Source: Sequoia sempervirens (taxonomy: Eukaryota; Streptophyta; Pinopsida; Cupressales; Cupressaceae). From it: 64,000 nt of DNA. This document shows positions 14,081 to 24,215 of this stretch, in pieces; within the stretch, counting starts at the first letter, position 1, and every line of letters starts with the position of its first letter. Location: positions 217,305,765 to 217,369,764 of the forward strand of contig VDFB02373365.1 in assembly GCA_007258455.2 (NCBI GenBank), written 5' to 3'. Under the pieces are notes generated by a model. It had not been told where the DNA came from. It searched no databases and worked only from the letters and a program-made list of their open reading frames with translations. The translations under genes were made by a program, and so were the position numbers.

Positions 14081-14680
14081 AAATGTTGTAGGAAAAATAT
14101 AGTACAACAAAGAGAAAAAAATTAATTATAATTGAATTTAATTGATAAAGAAAATTATGTAAATAAAACAAGTGCATTAGAGTACAAAATTAATGAAAAA
14201 TTTATCAAAACTAGTTCAAGAAAAAACCTATTATTAGAAAAAGAGAGAAACAGGTATCTCTATAAAAATTTATTAAAGTGAGCATACTTTTATTTTAGGA
14301 TTTTTATTTCTATGGGTATTTAATAAATATAGTTTGTGTGCTTAGCCTATAAACTATATCTATAAAATATAGTTTATAGGCTAAACACATAAATGTTGTA
14401 GGAAAAATATAGTATAATAAAGAGAAAAAAATTAATTCTAATAGAATTTAATTGATAAAGAAAATTATGTAAATAAAAATAAGTGCATTAGAGTACAAAA
14501 TTAATGAAAAATTTATCAAAGACTAGTTCAAGAAAAAACCTACTATTAAAAAAATAGAGAAAAAGGTATCTGCATAAAAAATTATTAAAGTGAGCATACA
14601 TTTATTTTAGGCTTTTTACTTCTATGGGTATTTAGTAAATATAGATTGTGTGCTTAGCCTATAAAATATATCTATTAACA
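14081..14680. repeat. Tandem duplication, 310-bp period
   Basis: The block starting AAATGTTGTAGG at 14081 recurs at 14391 and the two copies run in parallel for about 290-310 bases with scattered substitutions and 1-base indels. Shared landmarks include GTGCATTAGAGTACAAAATT, AAAGTGAGCATAC and TGTGTGCTTAGCCTATAAA. The duplication junction carries the perfect inverted repeat at 14342-14384. The identity of the parent sequence is unknown. Confidence 0.8.
14342..14384. repeat. Perfect 18-bp inverted repeat, 7-base loop
   Basis: Arms 14342-14359 (TTAGCCTATAAACTATAT) and 14367-14384 are exact reverse complements, with loop CTATAAA-like bases 14360-14366. It sits at the junction of the two tandem copies; copy 2 has only the left arm, in altered form. 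It could be the remains of a MITE end or a palindrome formed during the duplication. Confidence 0.85.
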
Positions 14681-15313
14681 TATTTTAAATATACTTATTT
14701 AAAATTTTTATGTTGGTTTTCTAAACACATAGTCATTTTCAAAATAAGAGATTTATTAATAAAAAAGTAAACAACACAAAATATAATGAAAAATATATTT
14801 ATTTTACATAATTTTTGTTTTCTATTATTTTTATTTAATAGCTATTTTATCTATATTATTTAATTTATTCTTTTCAAAAACTCATTTTTGATAATACATT
14901 TGTTGTAATTTCATTTTTAAATGAGTAGTATACTTTTTTAATTCTAATTTTAGAAAATTTAGAAAAGATATAGAACTATATGTCTTTAGATCTTTTATAT
15001 AAATGTATTTTTCATATAAAGAGAAGTATTTTTTTAGCTCATTTAAGAAGTACTTTATTTTATTACGTCAAGAGGCATCTACAATGAAAGTAAATCTGTG
15101 TCAATAAAAACTCTTCAAGCAAAAATTGACGTGCATTTGTAAGTCTTTGAATTTGAAGGAATTAAAATTCATTAAATTTTATGAGAGAAATGCATCACAT
15201 TGATAGGGTAGTGGAGAGGTACATTGGCATGCAAACTGTTTCATTCTAGGAATTCCATAAATTTAATTCTTTTGAACTCAAAATTAGCAATCTGTGGGTC
15301 ACAGATAAAAGAG
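14681..15313. other. AT-rich spacer upstream of the PADRE pseudogene
   Basis: Long A/T tracts with no coding frame. The 90 bases just before 15314 stay open in the pseudogene frame but look like a 5' leader, not conserved protein. Confidence 0.5.
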
Positions 15314-15885
15314 ATGGGAAATGCAGTTGCATCATTAGTTGGGCATCAAAGGGTGAAAATCAAGAAGCTCGATGGGGAAGTTCTCAAATTTAAGCCTCTT
15401 GTAAGTGTAGAACAGATACTGAAAGACTACCCAAATCATGTTATATTGCACTTTGAGGCCATTCATCATATAGGTGTAAAAGCCAAGCCCTCTTGAAGAA
15501 TCCATGGAACTCAAACCCAAATAGCTTTATTTTCTGGTGGAGATTCCCAAGCTAGGGGATATCTGAGCATCTAGTCGGGTTCGATCTGCGATCAATATGA
15601 GCACTAAGTCATAGTTGGAGGCCATGCTTTTGAAGTGTCGCTCCAGCTCTGACATTGGTGCCTTTTCTTGCTCTCTGATTGTTTGTTCTCCACCTCTGGA
15701 CAAAGAAAACAACCCCATTCGAGTTTAGGTCTGCTTGAGTAAATCCCAGTTCACGCAGTTAGAGTCCCAAAGCAAGGATAAGTCTAAGAATATGGTGAAG
15801 GTTCTAGATTTATATCTTACTGATGGGGATTCCCAACAGGTTTCTAGATTGAGGAGCTCTATTAGAACGTACCCCAAAGCTAAGG
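15314..15885 (+). pseudogene. PADRE/DUF4228 family protein, decayed
   Basis: The frame opens with MGNAVASLVGHQRVKIKKLD; an N-terminal MGN (possible myristoylation site) followed by a basic strand, then KFKPLVSVEQILKDYPNH, is the usual start of plant DUF4228/PADRE proteins, which are linked to stress responses and carry a C-terminal disordered region. A one-base shift near 15490 moves the homology to the next frame, where LYFLVEIPKLGD, the RSAINMS segment, a Ser-rich stretch and SKSQFTQLESQSKD follow. In-frame stops sit at 15522 (TAG), 15564 (TGA), 15612 (TAG) and 15726 (TAG). The total of about 190 codons matches the family's normal size, so this is a near-complete dead copy rather than a fragment. 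An upstream ATG near 15224 is in frame but adds non-conserved sequence, so 15314 was chosen. Confidence 0.7.
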
Positions 15886-16385
15886 TAGTTTTTTCTGGTT
15901 GGAATTGTTTTCAATTGGATGACTATTTTTGTTTTGTATTTTTTTATAATAAGAGTTTATGGTCTTTGAAAGAGTTTATGATCAATTTTGGTGATGCAAG
16001 AAAGTCGTGTTAAATGAAAAACTAACTTTCAGAGTGCGAAATTTTATTAAATATTTGGAAATGAAGATTTATCTATTGGAGCTTACACTGGAGGGAAAAA
16101 TTTAGTGGCGAATCTTCACCAATTGGCAAATTTTAGAAATCAACCAAGTCGAAATTGCCGAATTTGTACAAACCAACAGGGTGTCCAAATCACCCGAATT
16201 TTATGAATTATTAGTCTAATGCATGTCCATTCACCAATGATTTATTTTATGAGGCATATTTAAGCAAAAATTCTCCATGACAAACTTCGTGTTTCAAATG
16301 GACCGACTAATATTTTTTCCTAGAATCCCGGAAGCATGTAATAAAACACCTACATATTCACCAATACTATTAAAACAACATTGTA
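15886..16385. other. Spacer, no gene seen
   Basis: Sequence between the PADRE relic and a short tandem repeat. It contains several scattered TTCACCAAT / TCGCCAAT-like motifs similar to those in 41440-41800, but no coding frame I can support. Confidence 0.45.
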
Positions 16386-16530
16386 TCGTGACCTATTTCG
16401 TTAATTAAAATTTACAAATAGTTTCTTGTGAAGACCCATTTCGCTAATTAAAATTTATAAATAGTTGCTTATGAGGACCTATTTCACCAATAACTTTAAA
16501 AAATAATTACATTTGAGGACACATTTTGCC
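16386..16530. repeat. ~42-bp tandem repeat, 3-4 units
   Basis: Units begin near 16388, 16428, 16469 and 16511 and share GACC(T/C)ATTTCG(C/T)TAATTAAAATTTA and AAATAGTT. Later units are more diverged. Their TTCGC(T/C)AAT core links them to the TTCGCCAAT array at 41440-41800. Confidence 0.6.
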
Positions 16531-16907
16531 TTGGAAATTACAATGTATCATTGTATAAGCACATGAGATTCACCAAATTTTTAATGTACCATTTAAAAAT
16601 CCTGTGGACCAAATATGGATTGATATAAATACAATCGAAACTATCATTTATTCTTACACATTCTTTTCGGTTTTGAGGTTCTACTTCTCGATTCGGAAGT
16701 CAGCGAAAGCCAAAAATGTACACTTAAAGGTGAGTGATCACTTCTTCATAGTGTTATTAGTTATAATAATAATATTTATTTATCTCTTTTCCATTCTTTC
16801 TTTAGTCTTAAAGATGATATTGAGTAGGGAATGGGATCTATATTCTCTATCCTTCTTAAACATGAAGACATTTTTTTTCCAACTTTTATTCGAAGTGAGA
16901 GATCAAT

Positions 16908-16998
16908 ATGTTAAGTAGCAAGGGTAAGACTCCTGATCCTCAAGGTAGTGAAGAGACTAGGAGGCCATCAAAATTCCAAAAACGTAGAGGTACCATAC
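16908..16998 (+). pseudogene. hAT-type transposase, 5' coding piece upstream of the LTR insertion
   Basis: The frame starts at ATG 16908 with MLSSKGKTPDPQGSEE and runs 90 bases into the target site CATAC (16994-16998), where the LTR element begins. Setting aside the 7217-base element plus one target copy, the same reading frame continues at 24216 into an acidic linker and then the transposase. This shows the LTR element landed inside the N-terminal coding part of an older transposase copy. The N-terminal region itself is low-complexity and would not be recognisable without that continuity. Confidence 0.65.
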
Positions 16999-18095
16999 TA
17001 TTGGCATATGGATTCTAGTGTTGTCATTGATGACAACTAAAGTCATTAGTTTTGTCCACAGGTCTGAATTTGGTCATACCGGCAAATAAAGTAGAGTACA
17101 GAGTATTACTAACAAAAAGCATGAAGAACAAGGTATCTAGTTACTACGTCGGTCTATTTACTTCACCAAATCATCTTTTTGAGTTGTGGATCCCTGGGAT
17201 AGTTTGTTAAGCATCTATGATATCTTATTGTTAAGTTTTGTGGTGCTACATTGATCATTGTACTAGTTAAGGAGATCCGACAGGATGTTTTTCTATTTAT
17301 TTGCTCATTGTGGCCAACCTAATGAATGTGGCATGTTGGGGATGTATAAGGAGTAATTATTTAAATGTTTTTATGTTCACGCATTTTTTTTTGGTTCCAA
17401 GCTATGTTGTGGCCGACTTGTATGGGTGCTCATAAAAAATCACTCAAGATCTAGGCCGACAGTTGCTAATATTTCTAAGTTTTATTGAAGCCGACATGTA
17501 GTGACTTAATTCCTAGATGGAGTTATATATAATTGATCAATTATATCATTTTGTGCATGTGTACAAAGTGTGGAAGTGTGGTGTGTTTGTTACAAAGTAA
17601 ATTAGCCGACTACGCACAGTTTCACTTGTGCATTAAGCCTTTTGCAGTGCGAGTTTGTGTAGAGCAAAGCAGAATTGCTAAATTAGTCAGAAGGATAGGA
17701 GATTGACTACAAAGCTTAACTGGAACTGTAATCAAGCATTGTAGATGCTATTTTATTAGTTCACTCTTTTGGATCTAATCCAATTCATTGTAAGGCAGTG
17801 AGCCTATCTAACTTGAGTAGTGAGCTCTAGGCAGTGTGCCTGAATGCAAGTGCATTCCTTTGTAATCTTTTTTTGGGTATATTCATATTATATTGTGGAT
17901 TGGGCATCCACCGTGGTTTTTCCCTTAACAGGGTTTCCACGTAAAAATCTTGGTGTTATGGTGTTGTGATTGTTTTCTTTTTGGTCATGCATATTTCTTT
18001 TGTAGAATGCTTAAATGAGTTAATGATTAGAATAATAAAATTAATTTTTACACAACACTTATTCGACCCCCTCTCACTATTGCTTGTTTCCAACA
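16999..18095 (+). repeat. 5' LTR of element A
   Basis: 1097 bp, aligned along its length with 23112-24210. It contains a TATA-like GTTATATATAATTG near 17523, and near 17905-17960 the block GGTGG/CGTGGTTTTTCCC plus AATCTTGGTGTTATGG that recurs in the other Copia LTRs here. It ends TTGTTTCCAACA. The first two bases read TA instead of TG. Confidence 0.88.
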
Positions 18096-18097
18096 AT

Positions 18098-18109
18098 TGG
18101 TATCAAAGC
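18098..18109 (+). other. Primer-binding site of element A
   Basis: TGGTATCAAAGC lies two bases after the LTR end and matches the 3' end complement of plant initiator-Met tRNA (TGGTATCAGAGC) with one mismatch. It marks the orientation of the element as plus. Confidence 0.85.
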
Positions 18110-18163
18110 TAGTTCCTCAGAAGAAGTCTAACAGCTTGGGGAGATCTTGGAAGGTGTTTCTCA

Positions 18164-19329
18164 ATGGATACAAGCGGTCTTCAACAACAACTCATGGTGG
18201 GCATGGATGATCTTGACCAGGCAAAGTCTGAGAACTGGGTGTTGCAAGAAAATCTTGAGAGTGCAGAGAAATTCATTCAGTCATTGAAAGACAAAATCAA
18301 TGAATCAAGGGAGAAAAGAAAGGAATGTGTGATCAGCTTAAGAGAAGAATAGAAGCATGGAAGATGAACAACTCAATCATTCCCTCAAAGATAAAATAGA
18401 AGAATGTGAAAAGTTTTCCAGAGAGAATGTTGCCCTAACTTGTGAGATGGAATCCATCATGATGAAAATGACCAAGGAGATTGAGGATAGAAAGAAGAAT
18501 GAAGAAAATATTGCACAATCCTTGAAAGAAAAATCTGAACAATGCAACCGATTGGATAATGAACTAGAGCAATCTAAAAACAATGAAGTGCTTGAAAAAT
18601 AGCTTGATGATCTCATAAATGAACTTGCTACTACAAATGAGTACAAGGAGAAATTCAAAGAAAGCTTAGAAAAACTTGATGAATTGATTAAAGGACAGAG
18701 GACTTATGGTGACAAGAGAGGTCTTGGATTTGAAGGAGAGAGTTCTAGATTTGGACAAAAGAAGATTGGACAAAGGAGATTTAGGAAAGGAAATTAGATG
18801 AATGGAGCTAGAAGGAATTCGATAAGACAACCAAATACTCAAATATTTAATGGATATTTATTTTCTTGCAAGAAATTTGGTCATATGGCTTCTCAGTGTA
18901 GGAGTAGGATGAACACAAGTGGACCACCATTCTCAAGTCAGTGCTTTAATTTCTCTAAGTATGGTCATAAGTCAAGTGAATGCAAAATTGTGATGAATAA
19001 ATTTCATAGATATTTCAGATGCTATGCATGCAATAGATTTGGGCATATTGCTAACTAATGTAGATTAAGAAAAAATCAGTGGAAAAAATGGCCAAGACAG
19101 ATAAGTGTTGTATGCTACAACTGCAAAAAATTTGGCCACATTGCTACATTTTGTTGGAACAAAAGAGGTCCAGTAAAATAGAACATGCAACAAGATGTTA
19201 AGGGAAAAGGTAAAGTCACTACTGATGTGATCAAAAGGAAAATGCAAAATAAATGGGTGAAGAAGAATCCCTCTGTTGAAGGAAACGTACTAGCACCAGA
19301 AGCAACTTTTGGTAATTCCTCCAAGAATT
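18164..19329 (+). pseudogene. Gag-like coiled-coil protein with four zinc knuckles (element A ORF1)
   Basis: The start MDTSGLQQQLMVGMDDLDQA leads into about 200 residues of Glu/Lys-rich coiled coil (LQENLE, QSLKDKI and ENIAQSLKEKSEQ repeats). After a basic linker come four CCHC-type knuckles in a row. Knuckle 1 (near 18866) has lost its first Cys, knuckle 2 (near 18941) has Phe for its second Cys, knuckle 3 (CYACNRFGHIAN, near 19018) carries a TAA before its last Cys, and knuckle 4 (CYNCKKFGHIATFC, near 19118) is complete. A frameshift lies near 18353 and stops at 18600, 18795, 19056 and about 19179. It should bind element RNA. Unlike a full Copia gag, there is no N-terminal capsid domain, and no protease or pol follows. 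Family assignment as gag rests on the knuckles and the position after the PBS. Confidence 0.7.
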
Positions 19330-19762
19330 AGTTTTAGGCCTCTGGCCTAGGGGGAGCTACAAGAAAATATTTTAACCCCTTGTCGGTGATTGGTATTGGA
19401 ATCCAAATGGGTCCAATAAGTGCATTGATACTTTTCAGATGTTGCTCAATGAATTGGAGGCAGTATTGAAGAATCTTGGAAATCTGCAGAAGAATCATCT
19501 GTCTCTGTACATAAAAAATTGGAAACCGGATGAATTAGGGTAAATGCATTTATTACGACAAAAAGGAGTTAGGTGTGTGGATGATAAAAGAAAATTCTCA
19601 TCCCTCATTTTTCATTTTGGAGGAAAGAAGTTTGGAGAGCTCTAGAGTGAACATTGCCGAAATATGGAGAGATTCATGCATAAAAAAGGATCTATGATCA
19701 AATTTCATTCCAACCCCAAAAGGTATTTATCAAAAATCATGTGAATTTGTGAGATTGCAATT

Positions 19763-22700
19763 ATGTCCACTCCTCTGGTAGTCAAAGTAAAGGATAGGCT
19801 ATGTCTAAAGTTTAAATGGCATCCTTATAAGTCTGTAGAGACAAAGCCCTTAGGTGCGTTCTCATCTATGTTGTATGGATTATTTCACATTGAGGATATT
19901 AGGACTTATATACATGAAAATATTGAAGAATTGGGAACCTCTCATTTGATTAATGTATATTCTCATCATATAATTCAAGAATATTTCACTGTAAAGCCAG
20001 AATTTAAAACCCTATAGGAAAAGAAGTTCATGCAGTTTGCAAAATTTCCAATATTTGAAGAAAATGAATGGGTCTGATACATGTTGAGTCATGTTCATGA
20101 TGAATTCATGTGGCTGGATGTGCCATTTAAAATCACAAAAGAGGCTATATGTGCAGTCACAGGTTTGAATTCCACTGGTAGACTTCCAATTTTGATGTTT
20201 GTAAAGAATGATGAGGTTATTGAGACAACATGTGCACAATGGGACAAAAGGGAAATGACAATAGAATATGTTTCTGAAGTGGATGTGAAATTCACATCAA
20301 TGGTTATTGGTTATAAGATCTATCACTCAAGTCGAAAGAATTATGTATCTAGTATGGCCATCTATGTAGCTTATGAGATGGTGAAACAAAATGTACACTA
20401 TGATTTGTGTGAATTTCTCAGAATTCAGTTAATGGAGAATCTGGGGAAAATCAAGAAAGATAAAAAGAATACTTTCAAATATGGTAATTTGCTGCGATGT
20501 CTATTTTTCTACTTTTTGGATGAGGTTTTGGGAGTTGGAAAAGTTCATTGGCAGATTTATGAGCTAGTAGCTATTCAGATAAGGAACATGTTGTTTGGAA
20601 TTGGTGATCATCAGATCAGGAATACTACCCTCTAGGGGTACTTAAAAAATTTCCAAAATATGATGCACATGCCAGGGAAAGAATCCCTACCTCAATCGTG
20701 GAAAAGTATAAAGATACTATCTGCTTCATGGTAGACATTGATCAATGCCATATGGAAGTTGTTGATCCTAGAACAATATGGATCATGCCTATGGGATATG
20801 AAGTTGAGGATAATGTTTTGAAGATGTATGCAAAACACTTGCTGAGTTCACCTCTAGATCAAGGAGAAGAAATATTTGGAAATTATGCAGAGAAAAGCAT
20901 GCAGGTTCATGCAGAATTGAAAAAACCAATGATAGTCAGGAGAGTGAGAAAAGAAGTAGAAGTCTTTGCAGAAAGTATGGGCATACCTGTAGAGAAATTG
21001 AAAGAAGTGAGAAGGAAGAGAGATGAGGTTGAAGTAGAAAAAGAGAAAGAGAAAGCTAGTCTGGGAACATCTTCTACCTACACTAGATCTACTAGGAGTT
21101 TCCCATCTTTGTCCACTCCTACAGCCCAGCCAACTCAAGCCAAGGTTTTTGGTAAAAAGAAGAAAAATAAGAGCACAAGAACATATGAACCTATTTCAAA
21201 ATATGAAGAAACTAAGTCTGAGCAATTTTTGAAAGAAGTGAATGCTACCGAAACTCAAGATGTAAAGTTAAACAAGAGAAAATCTTTCGGTAAAGAAGAA
21301 GAAGCAAAGAAAAAGGAAAAGGTTGACATATCTGGTATGTTTGTTGAGGAAGTTGAGAATGTAGTTGCTAAAGATGGAAATCTCAAGCCCCTCTATGAGT
21401 TGTATGAAACCTTTGATGAATCCGGTCAAAAAACTCTTGAAGAAGCCACAATAAAGCATATGAACATTTTCAATAAAGTTCTTGTTGAAATCATGTCTGG
21501 TTTGCCCAAGAGTCTGTATGATATTTTGGAGTTGAGAAGATTAAGTGCCATAACAGAAGAAAAGAATCTGAGGAAGAGAATTCTTGCAGATTTATGTCTA
21601 GAGATGTCAATAGAGGATATGAATTCACTCCTTGAAAGGGCCAAAAAGGAATTTAAGAGCAAGATAAGGGTGAATAAACTCATGATTGGAAAAAATGATG
21701 CTATTGTTAGTGAAACCAAGAAAATATTGGAAGAGTTCCTATCAAAGAATAAAATAAATATTGAAGAAGAGAATACTGAAAATGTTCCAGAAGATGAGGA
21801 AGTGAATGTAGAAGCTGAGGACTTTCAAATTCCTCCTGATATAGAAAATACAAAGACACCTATGGAAACTAAAGATCCTAAGGTGGTGTTAGTTGAGGAG
21901 AAGGAGGTGCATATTGAAGAAGTTGAAGTGCCTAAAGGAAATATGGAAATAGTCTTTGAAGAACCCAAGGTTGAAGAAGAAAAAGTTCAAGAAATCATAG
22001 TAGAGGCAAGAGACACTATTGAGGTAGTGAAGAGATCTTTGATGGAGTAGCAGGAAGAATTAGATCTTGAATTGAATGAAAGCTCAATCAATCTATCCAC
22101 TTTATCCCCAATTTAGATGATGAATGTTGCTTCAATTGCTCAAGACAAAGCCAGTGAGAAGATTTTGAAGTATCACATAGAGGATAATGAATTGCTAAGC
22201 CTTACATTTGGAGTTTTGTAGAAATTAATTCCTACTCAAGTCATGGATCCGTCTGGCTCCTCTTCTGGTGAGTTAAAGAAGCTCATAAGTTCTATAGGTT
22301 CTCACTTTGAATCTTTCAAGAAATCATCCTTGATTAAGGTGTAGAAGGAGTTTAAGGAAAATAGATTTGGTAGTTTGAAAGAATTGATTGCAATAGACAA
22401 AACTCTGTTAGCTACCTGCATGAAAAATGTTCAAGATACTTTTTCTAAAGGAGGAAAAGTGTATAAGTCTTGTTTAGTTTTTTCTAAATTCACTGAAGCC
22501 AATGAGAAAAAGGTGAAGGATATTGAAAAGCAACTGGCTACTATTTCTGATACTTTTGATCCATTAACTGGTAATGTTGGTGAGCATGAAGGTCAAGTAA
22601 TATCTTTTCTTGACAAGATAAAGAGTTTGAAGCTTAAATATGAGAGGATTGTTGGGAGAGTATGTGAACTCAGAGGACTAATCACTCCAAAGATTGGAAT

Positions 22701-22890
22701 AATGGAAAATGCATTGAAAGAGGCCAAAGATGCTATGGCCACTCGTGACCCAGTAAATCTTGAAGCTGCAAAAACTCTGTCTTGTCTACTTTGTGGTCAC
22801 ATAACCAGTTTGGAGAGTTTCAAAAGAGTTTGGGACACAAACTTAAGTGTGTTGAAGAATGATTTTGCAGATGTCTTCAAATTTCTATAA
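19763..22890 (+). pseudogene. Large non-pol ORF of element A (ORF A)
   Basis: About 1040 codons between ORF1 and the PPT. Residues 1-300 form a helical globular domain (segments FKITKEAICAVTGLN, VIGYKIYHSSRKN, FKYGNLLRCLFFYFLDEV). A charged Glu/Lys-rich middle follows with KKKKNKS and repeated EEVE/VEVP runs, then a helical C-terminal part of about 220 residues. Stops occur at 20015 (TAG), about 20075 (TGA), 22048, 22112, 22217 and 22341 (all TAG), and one frameshift near 20630. No RT, integrase, protease or envelope signature is visible, and I do not know its function. Its layout (helical head, charged middle, coiled tail) matches ORFs B, C and D, but residue-level similarity to them is weak by eye. 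Confidence 0.7.
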
Positions 22891-23097
22891 GTCACAGGTT
22901 ATGTTTGTAGAATTTTGAAATTTTGGATTTCCCGATTTTGTCATTGATGTCGAAGGGGCAGAGAGTGCAATGAAAAATGCCTTGATATTCTAAGGGGGGA
23001 CAGTGTTTTGAAAAGATGTGTTTTGCAATTTTGAATTTTGTAGTGTACTTACTAGTCTCGACACTTAGTCATTTTTCACTAAGTGTTTCCATTAGTG

Positions 23098-23111
23098 CCA
23101 AAGGGGGAGAT
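23098..23111 (+). other. Polypurine tract of element A
   Basis: CCAAAGGGGGAGAT sits directly against the right LTR start (TGTTGG at 23112). The purine run is 23100-23110. The same tract, inverted, borders the left LTR of the Copia element at 46577-46590. Confidence 0.85.
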
Positions 23112-24210
23112 TGTTGGCATATGGCTTCTAGTGTTGTCATTGATGGCAACTAAAGTCATTAGTTTTTTCCACAAATCCAAATTGGGTCATACCGATAGAT
23201 AAAGTAGAGTACAGAGTATTACCAACATAAAGCATCAAGAACATGGTATCTGGTTACTATGTCGACCTGTTTACTTCACCGAATCATCTTTTTGAGTTGT
23301 GGATCCCTAGGATAGTTTTTTAAGCATCTATGATATATTATTGTTAAGTTTTGTGGTGTTTCATTAATCATTGTACGAGTTAAAGAGATCTGACAAGATG
23401 TTTTTTATTTATTTGCTCATTGTGACTGACCTAATGAATGTGGCGTGTTGCAGATGTATACGGAGTAATTATTTAAATTTTTTTATGTTCAATCATTTTT
23501 TTGGAGTCCAAGCTATGTCATGGATGACTTGTATGGGTGAGCATCAAAATTCACTCAAGATCTAAGCTAATAGTTGCTAATATTTCCAAGTTTTATTGAA
23601 GCCGACTTGTAGCGACTTAATTCCTATATGTGGATATATATAAGTGATTAGTTATATCATTTTTTTTGTGTGTAAGAAGTGTGGGAGTGTGGTGCAATTT
23701 TCATAAAGGAGATTAGGTGACTATGCATAGTTTCACTTATGCATTAAGGCTTTTGCAGTGCGAGTTTGTGTAGAGAAGAGAAAAATTGCTAAATCAGTTA
23801 GAAGGATAGGAGATTGACTACATAGCTTAACCAAAACTGTAATAAAGCATTGTAGATGCTATTTTATTAGTTCATTCTTTTGGATCTAATCCAATTCATT
23901 GTAAGGTAGTGAGCCTATCTAACCTGAGTAGTGATTTCTAGGCAGTGTGCCTGAATGCAAGTGCATTCCCATTTTGTAATCTTTCTTTAGGTATACTCAT
24001 ATTACATTGTGGATTGGCCATCCACGGTGGTTTTTCCCCTAATAAGGTTTCCACATAAAAATCTTGGTGTTATGGTGTTGTTATTGTTTTCTTTTTATTC
24101 ATGCATATTTCTTTTGTTGAATGCTTAAGTGAGTTAAAGATCAGAGTAATAAAATTATTTTTTGCACAACATTGATTCACCCCCCCTCTCAATGTTGCTT
24201 GTTTCCAACA
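23112..24210 (+). repeat. 3' LTR of element A
   Basis: 1099 bp, TGTTGGCATATGG to TTGTTTCCAACA. It carries the same TATA-like and GGTTTTTCCCCTAATAAGG blocks as the 5' LTR with many substitutions, so the insertion is old. The right target copy CATAC follows at 24211. Confidence 0.88.
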
Positions 24211-24215
24211 CATAC

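Larger units (their letters stand above)
16999..24210 (+). mobile_element. Complete pol-less Copia-type LTR element (element A)
   Basis: LTRs 16999-18095 and 23112-24210 bound this 7212-bp element, with a perfect target duplication CATAC at 16994-16998 and 24211-24215. A PBS (TGGTATCAAAGC, initiator-Met tRNA type) follows the left LTR and a polypurine tract AAAGGGGGAGA precedes the right one. The interior encodes a coiled-coil/zinc-knuckle protein (18164-19329) and a second large ORF (19763-22890), but no protease, integrase, RT or RNase H motif. It is therefore non-autonomous. Its LTRs share clear blocks with the Copia element at 45321-52132, a likely relative of the helper. The left LTR begins TATTGG where the right begins TGTTGG, a point mutation of the terminal dinucleotide. 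Confidence 0.88.

Noticed and set aside
16604..16918. 104-codon hydrophobic ORF before the hAT start
   Set aside because: Hydrophobic run comes from AT-rich sequence; it overlaps the hAT start in another frame and has no family match.
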